A DNA stretch of 64,000 nucleotides, taken from contig NZ_JBDJKW010000011.1 in assembly GCF_039673065.1 (NCBI RefSeq), positions 1-64,000 on the forward strand. Direction: 5' to 3'. Numbering within the stretch: position 1 is the first letter of the stretch; the number at the start of each line of letters is the position of its first letter. Shown piece by piece: positions 39,169 to 48,354 of the stretch. The position numbers and the translations under genes are program-made. The DNA comes from Allobosea sp039673065 (GTDB taxonomy: Bacteria; Pseudomonadota; Alphaproteobacteria; Rhizobiales; Beijerinckiaceae). Under the pieces are notes generated by a model. It made no database searches. It saw only the letters and a list, made by a program, of their open reading frames with translations, and was not told the origin of the DNA.

Positions 39169-41940
39169 ATGGCTGATCTCAAATTCGCGATGATCTTCGA
39201 GGTGCGGGGGCTGGACGCCGCCGCAGCCGAGATGAAGCGCATGCGCGAGATGACGGGCGGGCAGGCGGTCGAGGCCGGCCGGAAGGCCGAGGAGGTCGCC
39301 AGGCGCGAGACAGCGGCTGTGAAGGAGGCCGCTCGCGCGCGGACCGTGGCGGCCGAGCAGGCGCGGGCCGAGAGTGCCAGGGCCGAGCGCGACATCCGGC
39401 GGCGCGCCGCCCTGGAGCGCGCCGCCGCGGAAGAAGCCCGCAAAGCTCGCGTGCGCGAGGTGACCGCGGCGCGTGAACAGATCAGGATCGACGCCCAGCG
39501 GCGCGAGGCCGAGGCCAAGGCGGCGCGCGCCGCGCGTCTCGAGGAGCTGAAGCGGCGCGCCGAGTTGCAGCGCCAGGACAACATGCGAGCGGCCGCACAG
39601 CGCGACGCGGCCGCCGACCGCATCCGCATGGAGGAGCGCGTCTTCGCCAGCATCGCCAAGCGCACCGGCCGGCCCATCCAGGACATCATCGCCGAGCATC
39701 GCGCGCTCGGCCGCGCGGCCGAGCAGGGGGCGCAGCAGGCGACGCGCGCCGAAAGCCGCTGGCGCCGGCTCGGCCAGACGATCCGGAGCAGCATGCGCGG
39801 GATCCGCTGGAACCGTGTGGCGGGCGAGGCCGCGGCGGAGCTGGCCAAGCAGATATCCAAGTCCGTCGCGGAAGGCATGGTGAAGGGGGTGCGCAACGGC
39901 GCCACCGCCTCGCGCGGCCTGATGGATCGCAGCATGGGCGGCCGCGGCCCGGTCCGCGCCGGCTCAAGCGCCGGCCTCGGGATCCTGACCGAAAGCTGGG
40001 GCCGCAACCAGCTCGGCCTGGAAGCAGAGAACAAAATGCTCGGCCCACTTCGTGCCGACCAGGCGCGCGCGGCGCGTGCGGCGGCCGAGGCTGAGGACCG
40101 GCGCTCCGGTGGGCTCGTGCCACTGGACCAGGGTTTCGAGGCCGCACGGACGCTGGCAGAGGGGCGCATCGTCGCCGATGCCAAGCTGATGAAGCTGCTG
40201 GGAGATACGGCCGTCGCGACGGGCCAGAACATAGCGATGGTGGCGGGGGAGTTCGAGCGCTCGCTGCGGGAAGGCAGCGCGAGCTTCGCTTCGGCGCGGG
40301 GGGCAACCGTTACAGCTGGGGAAGACGGCTCGCAGACGATCACCTATGGCCGCGGGGGACAGGATGTCAGCCGCACGGTGGCGGCCGGCGACCGCGCAGG
40401 GCTGGAGGCGGCGCTGCGCGAGTTCATGGCACGCCACGAGGGCGCGGCGGAGCGCCAACAGGCGACCACGCGTGGCGCATTCACGGTGGCGAAGAACACG
40501 CTGACGGCGACCGCGGCCGACGCGCTCGATGCGCCGTACAGGCGCATGGCCGAGATCATGGAACGGCTCAACAAGGCGATCACCGGCGCCGATGGCGGCG
40601 GTGCCAAGCGTCTGGGCGAGCAGATCGCTGAGGCGATGACCGCGGCCGAGCGGAGCATCGTCAGGACCGCCGAGGCGCTGGAGAAGATGGCGGGGCCGGC
40701 AGACCGCGTCGCACAGGCGCTGGGCGGCTGGAAGGTCGCGGTCGGCGGGCTGGTCCTTCTTAGCTTCGCGGGCTGGTTGACCTCGGTCGCGGCCGGCATT
40801 CGCGCTGTCGCTGGCGCTTCAGCGATCCTGGCATCGACACCGGCCGGCCGTGCGATGCTCGGGGCGGCGGCGGCCGGCTATCTCCTCAACGACATCTGGT
40901 CCGGCAAGAAGCCGGAGGAAGGCAGCATCCAGGCGAAGGCGCAGGCCGAGATGCGCGCAGTCAAGGCTGCGCTCGGCGAGCTTTGGACCTGGGCGAACAC
41001 GCCCCTCAACAAGACGGTCGAGCCGACGATCGAGCCGAAGATCGCTACGCCTCCGCCTTCGGCCTCGGCACCGATGGGCGCAGGCGACAAGCAGGCGCAG
41101 ACGGTCGCCGCCGGCGAGAAGGCGGCGCAGGCGGTGGCGATGATCGAGCAGGTAGCGCCCGCCGCGCGCCAGATGGTGGCCGAGGTGGACGGCATCCTCG
41201 CCGGGGTCGACTACACCTCGCGCGGCGTCGCGATGATGACCACGCTCGCGGCCGGGATCCGCGCTGGCGCCGGCGCCGTCACCTCGGCCGTACGCGAGGT
41301 GGCGCAGCAGGCGCGCGACTATCTTCCGCACTCTCCGGCCAAGGTCGGCCCGCTGTCGGATCTCGACCGGGTCAAGTTCGCCGAGACGCTGGCCAGCTCG
41401 ATCCGGCCCGACGTCGCGATCCGCGCGGTGCGTAACATGGTGACCAGCATGCGCGCCGCGATCCCCGATGCATCGATCCCGGCGAGCCGTGCCGGCTTCG
41501 GCGCGAGCCCGGCCCTGGCGCGTGCGGCCGGCGGCGCGAGCGCCGAGCTGGACGCGGCGCTGCACCGCGCCACCATGGCGGCGGCCGGTGTGCCCGATGC
41601 GTCCATCCCGGCCATGAAGGCGACGCGCGAGCGCGGGTTCGGTGCGAGCCCGGAGCTGGCCCGCGCGGCCGGCGGCGCCAGCCCCGAGCTGGACGAGGCG
41701 CTGCGCCAGGCGACGCTTGCTGCGGCCTATGGGCCGGAGGGACAGGGCTCGGCCGAGGTGGTGCCGGTGACGTCGCGCGCCGGGCCGCAGCGCAACCTCT
41801 CGGTCAGCTACGCGCCCACCATCACCTTCAACGGCGGCGAGATCGGCGACTTCTGGAGCCAGCTCGAAAGCCATAAGGACAGCCTCGTCGGCATGATCCA
41901 GGGCTCGTTCTCGCGCTCCGCCGACCTGTCGTTCGGGTGA
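39169..41940 (+). CDS. Tail tape measure protein
   Basis: The product is 923 aa. Residues ~15-230 are coiled-coil and Ala/Arg-rich. A hydrophobic stretch around residues 522-575 (VGGLVLLSFAGWLTSVAAGI and on) may insert in the membrane. Residues ~766-855 contain two tandem copies of a ~43-residue unit (PDASIPA, GFGASP, LARAAGGAS, ELD). It sets tail length and contributes to DNA entry. It follows the chaperones, as usual. Confidence 0.9.
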   Translation: MADLKFAMIFEVRGLDAAAAEMKRMREMTGGQAVEAGRKAEEVARRETAAVKEAARARTVAAEQARAESARAERDIRRRAALERAAAEEARKARVREVTAAREQIRIDAQRREAEAKAARAARLEELKRRAELQRQDNMRAAAQRDAAADRIRMEERVFASIAKRTGRPIQDIIAEHRALGRAAEQGAQQATRAESRWRRLGQTIRSSMRGIRWNRVAGEAAAELAKQISKSVAEGMVKGVRNGATASRGLMDRSMGGRGPVRAGSSAGLGILTESWGRNQLGLEAENKMLGPLRADQARAARAAAEAEDRRSGGLVPLDQGFEAARTLAEGRIVADAKLMKLLGDTAVATGQNIAMVAGEFERSLREGSASFASARGATVTAGEDGSQTITYGRGGQDVSRTVAAGDRAGLEAALREFMARHEGAAERQQATTRGAFTVAKNTLTATAADALDAPYRRMAEIMERLNKAITGADGGGAKRLGEQIAEAMTAAERSIVRTAEALEKMAGPADRVAQALGGWKVAVGGLVLLSFAGWLTSVAAGIRAVAGASAILASTPAGRAMLGAAAAGYLLNDIWSGKKPEEGSIQAKAQAEMRAVKAALGELWTWANTPLNKTVEPTIEPKIATPPPSASAPMGAGDKQAQTVAAGEKAAQAVAMIEQVAPAARQMVAEVDGILAGVDYTSRGVAMMTTLAAGIRAGAGAVTSAVREVAQQARDYLPHSPAKVGPLSDLDRVKFAETLASSIRPDVAIRAVRNMVTSMRAAIPDASIPASRAGFGASPALARAAGGASAELDAALHRATMAAAGVPDASIPAMKATRERGFGASPELARAAGGASPELDEALRQATLAAAYGPEGQGSAEVVPVTSRAGPQRNLSVSYAPTITFNGGEIGDFWSQLESHKDSLVGMIQGSFSRSADLSFG

Positions 41941-41944
41941 CGCG

Positions 41945-42439
41945 ATGTTCGCCTGGCTCGGCTCCATCAAGATCGGCAGCAACGGCTTCACCGCTCCGGT
42001 TTCCTCAAAGGAGACCGGCAAGGCGACCTTCGCCCGGCACAATGTCGCCGAGGGCAAGCCGGTGCTCCAGGACGTGGGCGAGGATCTGAGCAGCAAGACG
42101 CTGTCGTTCTTCTTCGACGAGGCGTTCTGCAACCCGGAGGCCGAGATGGCGAAGCTCGCCGCGGCCATGCGCGCGCGGCGGCCGCTGGCCTATGTCGCCG
42201 GCGGAGGCAGCTTCTCGGGCGCGCGTTTCGTGATCGAGAGCATCGACCAGGACATCAAGCGCACCACGCTCGCCGGCCGGACCGTCAGACTGGAGAGCAC
42301 GCTGACGCTGGTCGAGGCGCCGATCGCCGACTTCGCTGCCTTCTCGGCGACGATCTCGGCCGGTCTCTCGATCGGCGTCTCGCTGCGGGTCGGGCTCAAC
42401 GTCCAGGTGCGCGTCAGCGCCAGCGTGAGGATCGGCTGA
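41945..42439 (+). CDS. P2 GpU-family tail protein
   Basis: The product is 164 aa. Motifs FAWLGSIKIGSNGFTAP and GRTVRLESTLTLVEAP match the GpU family of tail proteins. The C-terminus is a repetitive beta segment (SIGVSLRVGLNVQVRVSASVRIG). In P2-like baseplate modules it precedes X and D, as here; Mu has gpN at this place, so the module is P2-flavoured. Confidence 0.78.
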   Translation: MFAWLGSIKIGSNGFTAPVSSKETGKATFARHNVAEGKPVLQDVGEDLSSKTLSFFFDEAFCNPEAEMAKLAAAMRARRPLAYVAGGGSFSGARFVIESIDQDIKRTTLAGRTVRLESTLTLVEAPIADFAAFSATISAGLSIGVSLRVGLNVQVRVSASVRIG

Positions 42440-42678
42440 TGGCGGACCGTCACCTTGTGCATATCTGCGGGCCGATGGAGCGCTGGGACCATATCGCGCA
42501 CCAGTATTACGGCAATGCGGCGGCCTATGGCCCGATCATCGCGGCCAATCGCGAGCTGTTCCCCGTCGCGCTGGCGCCGGTGCCGCAGTTCCTGCCTGAA
42601 GGCGCAGAGCTGCAGATCCCGATCATCGACACGGTGCCGGCGCCCCGGCCCGACCAGCTGCCGCCCTGGAGCCGGTGA
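42439..42678 (+). CDS. P2 GpX-family tail protein (LysM-like)
   Basis: The product is 79 aa. The sequence MERWDHIAHQYYGNAAAYGPIIAANRELFP is a compact LysM-like fold typical of GpX, which sits at the baseplate hub. It overlaps the previous stop by one base (TGATG) and the next start by four. Confidence 0.85.
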   Translation: MADRHLVHICGPMERWDHIAHQYYGNAAAYGPIIAANRELFPVALAPVPQFLPEGAELQIPIIDTVPAPRPDQLPPWSR

Positions 42679-43703
42679 TGGTGGAGATCATGGTCCCGCG
42701 CGCCGCGCCGCTCGACCTCGGCAAGCCGGTCGCGCGCCTCTTCTACAATGGCATCCCGCTCTGGGACGCGATCTCGTCGCAGGTGATCTCGCTCACCTTC
42801 ACCGACAACATCGAGGGCCAGGCCGACGAGATCCAGCTCGACGTCCATAACAAGACGGGCGAGTGGTTCGAGCGCTGGCGGCCGGAGCATGGCGATATCG
42901 TCGAGGGCTCCTTCGGCTATCTCGGCTCGATCCTGGTGCCGATCGGCACATTCTATGTCGACAAGCCCTGCGCGAAGGGCGGCAGGGGCGGCGACACCTT
43001 CTCGACCTCGGGCCAGTCGGCGCCGGTGACCAAGGCCGCGCGGACCGAGAAGACGAAGTCTTTCGAGAAGCAGAAGCTCGGCGACGTGGTGAAGAAGGTT
43101 GCCAAGGATCTCGGCATGGAGGTCGAGGGCGAGGCGCCGGACGTCTATTTCGACAATTTGCGCCAGCGCCGTGAGACCGACCTCGCCTTCCTGAAGCGGC
43201 TGGCGCGGGATTACGGTGCGTATTTCGTCGTCAAGGGCAAGAAGATCATCTTCATCGACCGGAAGAAGGTCGACGAGCGCGAGCCGGTCCGGACGCTGGT
43301 CAAGGGGGCGCGCGAGATCATCAGCTACACGCTGAATTACGAGGCGGCCAAGACCTACAGCAAGGCGAAGGTCAGCTACTACGACGGCAACACCAAGAAG
43401 ACGATCGAGGCGGAGGTCGAAGACAAGAGCGTCAAGACCGGCGACACGCTGAAGATCGACGACAAGGTCGAGAACAAGGCCCAGGCGGAAGCGCTGGCGC
43501 GCTCGCGGCTCGACGAGGCGAACAAGAAGCAGTGGACCGCCAGCTTCACCGTCGTCGGCGATCCGCTGCTGCTCGCCGGCCAGCCGATCATGCTGGCCGG
43601 CTATGGCGCCTGGGATCGCAAGTACATGATCCGCAAGGCGCGCCATCAGCTCACCCGCAACGGTCTGACCACGGCGATCGAGATCGCAGGATTGCGCACA
43701 TGA
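42675..43703 (+). CDS. Baseplate hub protein (P2 late control gpD / Mu gp44-like)
   Basis: The product is about 341 aa. Features VISLTFTDNIEGQADEIQLDVHNK, LGDVVKKVAKDLGMEV, YFDNLRQRRETDLAFLKRLARDYGAYFVVKGKKIIFI identify the gpD hub family (gp27-like). GTG at 42675 overlaps the gpX stop; an ATG at 42678 is the next codon. It forms the ring under the spike. Confidence 0.9.
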   Translation: MMVEIMVPRAAPLDLGKPVARLFYNGIPLWDAISSQVISLTFTDNIEGQADEIQLDVHNKTGEWFERWRPEHGDIVEGSFGYLGSILVPIGTFYVDKPCAKGGRGGDTFSTSGQSAPVTKAARTEKTKSFEKQKLGDVVKKVAKDLGMEVEGEAPDVYFDNLRQRRETDLAFLKRLARDYGAYFVVKGKKIIFIDRKKVDEREPVRTLVKGAREIISYTLNYEAAKTYSKAKVSYYDGNTKKTIEAEVEDKSVKTGDTLKIDDKVENKAQAEALARSRLDEANKKQWTASFTVVGDPLLLAGQPIMLAGYGAWDRKYMIRKARHQLTRNGLTTAIEIAGLRT

Positions 43704-44149
43704 GCCAGCCATCGAGCCCGTTCAAGCGTGGCGTGGTCCGCGAACTGGATCCCGAGAATGCCCGCGCCAAGGTCGAGTTTCCCGACGAGGAGGGCGCGTC
43801 GTCGTTCTGGCTCTCGGTCAATTCGAGCCTCGCATCCGGCTCCGGAAGCCGGACCTATGCGATGCCGGAGATCGGCTCGCAGGTGCACTGCCTGGTCGAC
43901 TGGCGGGGCGAGGACGGCGTGATCCTCGGTGCCAGCTACTCCAAGGTGGACCGGCCGCCCGCGAGCAAGGCGACGGACATGGCCATGAAGCTCGGGGGCG
44001 GGCTCGAATTCCTCTACGACAAGGTGAACGGCGCGCTCTTCCTGAAGACGAAGGGGCCGATGACGCTTCAGTGCGGCACGAGCACGATGGAGCTGCAGCC
44101 GGGGCAGATCGTCCTGAAGGCCGCTCACGTGCAGGTCATCAAGGGCTGA
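43700..44149 (+). CDS. Baseplate assembly protein V (spike, Mu gp45-like)
   Basis: The product is 149 aa from an ATG overlapping the hub stop (ATGA). An OB-fold (FKRGVVRELDPENARAKVEFPDEEGASSFWLSV, MPEIGSQVHCLVDWRGEDGVILGASYSK) is followed by a short beta-helix (GALFLKTKGPMTLQCGTSTMELQPGQIVLKA). It is the puncturing spike. Confidence 0.88.
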   Translation: MSQPSSPFKRGVVRELDPENARAKVEFPDEEGASSFWLSVNSSLASGSGSRTYAMPEIGSQVHCLVDWRGEDGVILGASYSKVDRPPASKATDMAMKLGGGLEFLYDKVNGALFLKTKGPMTLQCGTSTMELQPGQIVLKAAHVQVIKG

Positions 44150-44153
44150 TCGG

Positions 44154-44423
44154 GTGCCCGGCATCACTGTCAAAGGCGCGGATAGCGCAGGCGGAACGCA
44201 GCTGGCGGGCGGCCAGGACTTCGTGACGGTCGATGGCAATCTCGTCGTGGTGAAGGGCGACCCGGTCGAGGCGCATGGCCCGCCGCCCCATTCGCCAGAG
44301 CCGACCATGGTCGAGGGCTGCGCCTGGTTCACGATCAACGGGACCCCGGTCTGTCGGGAAGGTCACGAGGCGAGCTGCGGCCATGCGACCACCGGCCAGG
44401 GGTGGGTGCAGGTCGTCGGGTGA
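44154..44423 (+). CDS. PAAR-like spike-tip protein
   Basis: The product is 89 aa from a GTG at 44154. Repeated PAAR-type units (DFVTVDGNLVVVKGDPVEAHG, FTINGTPVCREGHEASCGHATTG) with Cys and His suggest a metal-sharpened tip that caps the gpV spike. A separate PAAR-like gene after gpV is common in Mu-like phages of alphaproteobacteria, as far as I recall. Confidence 0.78.
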   Translation: MPGITVKGADSAGGTQLAGGQDFVTVDGNLVVVKGDPVEAHGPPPHSPEPTMVEGCAWFTINGTPVCREGHEASCGHATTGQGWVQVVG

Positions 44424-44430
44424 CGTTTCA

Positions 44431-44449
44431 CCTGTCATGGACACCTCGC
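44431..44449 (+). promoter_or_regulatory. Late promoter element, copy 4 (ahead of distal baseplate genes)
   Basis: CCTGTCATGGACACCTCGC, differing from copy 2 only in the central spacer. It lies 32 bp ahead of the gpW gene in an otherwise tight gene series. Confidence 0.65.
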
Positions 44450-44481
44450 TTCGGGTTCGCGCGCGCCCGTAGGGTGCGCTG

Positions 44482-44877
44482 ATGACCGACATCGTGGACC
44501 GCACCCGGATCGACTACGCGCACTGGCAGATGAAGCTGGGCCGGGGCGGCGCGTCGGGTCTCGGGCGCATCGTCACCGCGCTGGGTGACCTCGAACAGGC
44601 GATCCACACCATCGCGTTGACCGAGAAGGGCTCGGTGCCGCTGGCGCCCGAGAAATGCGTCGCTCTGCTGCAGTGGATCGACCGGCCGCCGAACGAGGCG
44701 ATCCCCAACATCGCCCGCGAGCTGTGGGACGCGATCAACACCTGGGAGCCGCGCATCACCGTCGAGCAGGTGACGCCGATCCCCGTCAGCGCCAGCCACT
44801 GGCGCTTCCCGGTGTTCTGGTATCCGCGCGCCGACGTGACGCGTGAGCTGCGGCTGACGGAGATCACCTATGGCTAG
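44482..44877 (+). CDS. Baseplate wedge protein (gpW/gp25-like, Mu gp46-like)
   Basis: The product is 131 aa. The core (GRIVTALGDLEQAIHTIALTEKGSVPLAPEKC, LWDAINTWEPRITVEQV, WYPRADVTRELRLTEITY) fits the GPW_gp25 lysozyme-like wedge family. It has a 58-bp upstream gap that holds a late promoter copy. The stop overlaps the next start by 8 nt. Confidence 0.85.
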   Translation: MTDIVDRTRIDYAHWQMKLGRGGASGLGRIVTALGDLEQAIHTIALTEKGSVPLAPEKCVALLQWIDRPPNEAIPNIARELWDAINTWEPRITVEQVTPIPVSASHWRFPVFWYPRADVTRELRLTEITYG

Positions 44878-46036
44878 GCGCGACACGGACGGCCCGTATT
44901 CGCTGGCCAGCCTCGCCGCGGTGCCGGTGCCCACGCTCTTCACCCGCGACCCCGAGCTGTTGAAGGCGCGCTACATCGCGTGGTTCGAGCAGGCGACCAG
45001 GCGCACGATCTATCCCGCCCAGGTCGAGATGTTCCTGATCGAGACCCTGGCCTATGCGATGTCGCTGCTGGCCGAAGAGGCGCAGATCGCGGCCGAGGAG
45101 CATCTGGTGGTGAAGGCCTCTCGCGCGGGCCTGGTGGCGCTGGGGCCGAACCGCTCGACGCCGCCACTGCCGGCAGCGACGGCGCGGACCATCATCCGGT
45201 TCAGCCTCGCCGAGCCGCGCTCAGCCAATGTGCTCGTCGACGCGGGCTCGCGCGTCAGCGCCGATGCCGGCGGGCTGATCTTCGTCACGCTCGCGCCGGC
45301 CGTGATTGCAGCCGGCGCGTTGCAGGCCGAAGTGCCGGCCGAGGCCGACCAAGCAGGCGCGATCGGCAACGGCTATCTGCCCGGCCAGATCGCGACCATG
45401 CTCGATCCGGTGGCCGGCGTAGCCGCGGCGAACACGGTGACCAGCGAAGGCGGCGCGGACCCCGAGGACGCGGAGCTTTACCGCCTGCGCGTCGCCAATG
45501 CGTTCGACCGTGTTTCGCCCGGTGGCGGGCTGGGCTGGTACACCGAGACGACGGTTTCCGTCTCGTCGGCAATCATCGACGTCGCGGTCATCCGGCCGCA
45601 GCCCTGTTTCGTCGACATCTATCCGCTGACACCTGCTGGCGCGGCCGGCCCGGCGCTGCGCGACCAGGTCAAGGCCGCTTTCGACACCCGCGAGGCGCTG
45701 GACATCCGCTTCGGCGACGAGGTGACGGTGAAGGCTGCCGTGGCCGTGCCGATCGCCTGCAACCTCACCATATGGCTGCGCGGTGAGACCGCCGGAGCCC
45801 GGTCTGCCGCGGCCTCCGTGGCCAACAACGTCCTGGACGGCTGGGGCCAGCAGCTCGGCGCCGCGGTAGCTCCCGGCGCCATCGAAGGCGAGGTCAAGTC
45901 CGTCCTGAAGGATCTCGGCTTCCATGTGCTCGATGCCCAGGTCTCGGGCATGGCGTTCCAGCAGCTGGCGCCCGAGGAATTCGCCGTCGCGGTGCTGCTC
46001 GACCCCGACGACGTCGTCGTGGAGGTGGTGGCGTGA
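44870..46036 (+). CDS. Baseplate J-like protein (Mu gp47-like)
   Basis: The product is 388 aa. The sequence (YIAWFEQATRRTIYPAQVEMFLIETLAYAMSLLAEEAQIAAEEHLV, EGGADPEDAELYRLRVANAFDRVSPGGGLGWYTETTVSVS) is the Baseplate_J wedge family. It joins wedges to the tube. Start overlaps gpW; end overlaps the next gene. Confidence 0.9.
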   Translation: MARRDTDGPYSLASLAAVPVPTLFTRDPELLKARYIAWFEQATRRTIYPAQVEMFLIETLAYAMSLLAEEAQIAAEEHLVVKASRAGLVALGPNRSTPPLPAATARTIIRFSLAEPRSANVLVDAGSRVSADAGGLIFVTLAPAVIAAGALQAEVPAEADQAGAIGNGYLPGQIATMLDPVAGVAAANTVTSEGGADPEDAELYRLRVANAFDRVSPGGGLGWYTETTVSVSSAIIDVAVIRPQPCFVDIYPLTPAGAAGPALRDQVKAAFDTREALDIRFGDEVTVKAAVAVPIACNLTIWLRGETAGARSAAASVANNVLDGWGQQLGAAVAPGAIEGEVKSVLKDLGFHVLDAQVSGMAFQQLAPEEFAVAVLLDPDDVVVEVVA

Positions 46037-46698
46037 TGGAGCGCTACGACAAGCGGCTGCTGCCGCCCTCCATCAAGGATGACCGCGCCGTCGCCTTCGG
46101 CGAGACGATGCGTCAGGCGCTGGGCGAGCAGGACTTCCGCCACCTCCTCATGGAGCGGATCGACACGGTCGATGCGCGCGTCCTGCCGTTCCTGGTGCGC
46201 GAATTCGGCCTGCAGCATTTCGTCGAGCCCGGCATGTCCGAGGCGATCATCCGGCGGATGCTCAAGGGCTCTTTCGAGCTGCACGCGCAGATGGGCTACA
46301 TCTACGGCGTCCGCACCGGGCTCGCCATGCTCGGCATCGGCGTCGCGAGCTGGTCGCAGTGGTTCCAGCAAGAGCCGAAGGGTGCGCCCGGCACCCACAT
46401 CGCGACGCTGTCGATCGGCGAAGAAGTCTTTGCCGGCGAGGGGCAGGCGATCACCATGCGCCTGCAACGCGCCATCGCGCGCATGGTCGGCCGGATGCGT
46501 CGCTACAGCCAGTACATCGCGCTGCGCTTCGTCGCAGGCGACGACGATAGCGCGCCCGTGCATGTCGGCGCGGCCGTCGTCACCCGGCTGCGCATCAGCC
46601 CGTCCACCGAACCCGTCAGCACCCTCTTCGCTCGGCCGCTGCTGTTTGCCGCAGCGGCTGTCTCCACGCGCTTGCGCATCTCTCCGAGGATCTCCTGA
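46033..46698 (+). CDS. Tail protein I (Mu gp48-like baseplate wedge)
   Basis: The product is about 221 aa from GTG 46033 (or ATG 46036). The body (LLPPSIKDDRAVAFGETMRQALGEQDF, ARVLPFLVREFGLQHFVEPGMSEAIIRRMLKGSFELHAQMG) fits the P2 gpI/Mu gp48 family. The C-terminal tail has two related segments (VVTRLRISPSTE and VSTRLRISPRIS). It links baseplate to fibres. Confidence 0.85.
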   Translation: MMERYDKRLLPPSIKDDRAVAFGETMRQALGEQDFRHLLMERIDTVDARVLPFLVREFGLQHFVEPGMSEAIIRRMLKGSFELHAQMGYIYGVRTGLAMLGIGVASWSQWFQQEPKGAPGTHIATLSIGEEVFAGEGQAITMRLQRAIARMVGRMRRYSQYIALRFVAGDDDSAPVHVGAAVVTRLRISPSTEPVSTLFARPLLFAAAAVSTRLRISPRIS

Positions 46699-48344
46699 TG
46701 AGCGACTTCATCGGCACCGTGACCAATGCCGGCCTCGCCAAGATCGCCGCAGCGATCGGCGGGACCGCACTCAACCTCGCCACGATCCGTGTCGGCGACG
46801 GCAACGGCGCGCCGATCACGCCGACGCCGACCATGACGGATCTGGTCCGTCGCGTCGGCAACGCCTATCCGATTGTCTCGGCCGGCCGCGATCCGGTGAA
46901 CGCCAACCACTGGCGGATCTCGGCGCTGATCCCTGTCGAGGACGGGCCGTTCGACATCCGCGAGATCGGCGTCTGGGATGCGGCCGGGACGATGATCGCC
47001 GTCGCGCGTCACGTCCTGGTGGAGAAGCGCACGCCTGCGCAGGGCGCGGCCGTCGAGCTGCTGACCGACATCGTCTTCCCGGTCACCGAGACCGCGCAGG
47101 TCACGGTGCAGCTCCAGCCCGACGCGGCAGTGTCCATCTCGCAGATGCTGCGGGCCGGGTTCATGGTGGTCGAGAGCGCCACGCTCGCCGATCCACCGGG
47201 CGCGCCGGCCATCGGCCGCACCCATGTGGTGCCCGCCGGGGCTTCGGGCGCTTGGAACGGGCTCGCTGGCTATCTGGCGCAGTGGAACGGCACCGTGTGG
47301 GTCGCTGTCGACGTACCGACCGGATTTGTCGTGGTCGACCAGAGCAAGGGCCGCTGGTCCGGTCATCGCTGGCTGGAGCGCACGGCAGGCGGCTGGGAGC
47401 CCGGCGTCTCCCGGCTGGTCCAGCGCCAGCCCGGCAATTACGTCGTGGCGGTTGGAACCGCCAATGCTCTGGCGATCGCGCTCGACCCGCAGCCGGCCGC
47501 GCTGGCCGATATCATCGGTATGCCGATCCGCATCAGATGCCCGAACGGCCCCAATACCGGCCCGGTCGCGATCGACCCCAACGAACTCGGCCCGGTGCCT
47601 CTTCTCTACAACACCGGCCATCAGCTTTCGGCCGGCGACCTGCCGAATAATTCGACCGTCGAGGTCATATTCGACGGCGACAGCTTCAAGGTGCTGGGCT
47701 TTCTGGGGTCGGCCGTGCAGCGGATGGCGAAGGTGACGACCTCAGTTCGTTTCACTGCGGTCGGGGCGGGAACGTTCGTGGTCCCGGCCGGCGTCTTCGC
47801 CGTCCGGACGACCGCCTGGGGGGCGGGCGGTGGCGGTGGGTTCGCATCGAACGGTGGGGCTCCTTCCGGAGGTGCCAGCGGCGGCCGTGCGGTGCGTAGC
47901 TGGTCTGTAAAGCCCGGAGACGTGATCTCGTACAACATTGGCACTGGAGGCGCTGGCGGCGCAGCTTCGCCCGCACGTGAGGGGCAGCCGGGCGGCCAAA
48001 CGACGGTCACGGTGAACGGTGTCACCATGACGGCTGGTGGCGGCTCCGGTGGTCTCAACGGCACGGTGTCGTTGGGGATAGCGAATGCGCCTGCGGGCGG
48101 CGGCCATGCCAATGCTGACGAGGGTCAGATCGGCGCTTCGGGGCTGATTGGCACGATCGCCGGTTCAGCCAACGGAATAGTTGGCGGCTATGGCGCGGGC
48201 GCGCCGCTCGGCGGGCCAAGCGTACCGGGCGGCCAGGGACAGCCGAACAATGGCTCGGCTCCTGGCGGCGGTGGCGGAGCGTCGGGATCGCCGGGATACG
48301 CAGGTGGCAGCGGTGCGCGCGGCGAAATCGTCATCGAATACTGA
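46698..48344 (+). CDS. Tail fibre protein with glycine-rich tip
   Basis: The product is 548 aa. Residues ~1-150 match the P2-gpH/DUF3751 fibre attachment domain (DFIGTVTNAGLAKIAAAIGG, NANHWRISALIPVEDGPFDIREIGVWD). Residues ~160-230 resemble DUF2793 (GRTHVVPAGASGAWNGLAGYLAQWNGTVWV). The last ~170 residues are extremely Gly-rich (AGGGGGFASNGG, GGGGGASGSPGYAGG), like polyglycine-helix receptor-binding tips. This would set host range. Confidence 0.88.
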   Translation: MSDFIGTVTNAGLAKIAAAIGGTALNLATIRVGDGNGAPITPTPTMTDLVRRVGNAYPIVSAGRDPVNANHWRISALIPVEDGPFDIREIGVWDAAGTMIAVARHVLVEKRTPAQGAAVELLTDIVFPVTETAQVTVQLQPDAAVSISQMLRAGFMVVESATLADPPGAPAIGRTHVVPAGASGAWNGLAGYLAQWNGTVWVAVDVPTGFVVVDQSKGRWSGHRWLERTAGGWEPGVSRLVQRQPGNYVVAVGTANALAIALDPQPAALADIIGMPIRIRCPNGPNTGPVAIDPNELGPVPLLYNTGHQLSAGDLPNNSTVEVIFDGDSFKVLGFLGSAVQRMAKVTTSVRFTAVGAGTFVVPAGVFAVRTTAWGAGGGGGFASNGGAPSGGASGGRAVRSWSVKPGDVISYNIGTGGAGGAASPAREGQPGGQTTVTVNGVTMTAGGGSGGLNGTVSLGIANAPAGGGHANADEGQIGASGLIGTIAGSANGIVGGYGAGAPLGGPSVPGGQGQPNNGSAPGGGGGASGSPGYAGGSGARGEIVIEY

Positions 48345-48354
48345 GGAGGCCACG

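Noticed and set aside
38571..39176. A 201-codon plus-strand frame between tail chaperone and tape measure
   Set aside because: The opposite strand encodes a better candidate with a zinc-ribbon and ribosome site; the plus-strand product has no recognisable features. Not fully excluded.
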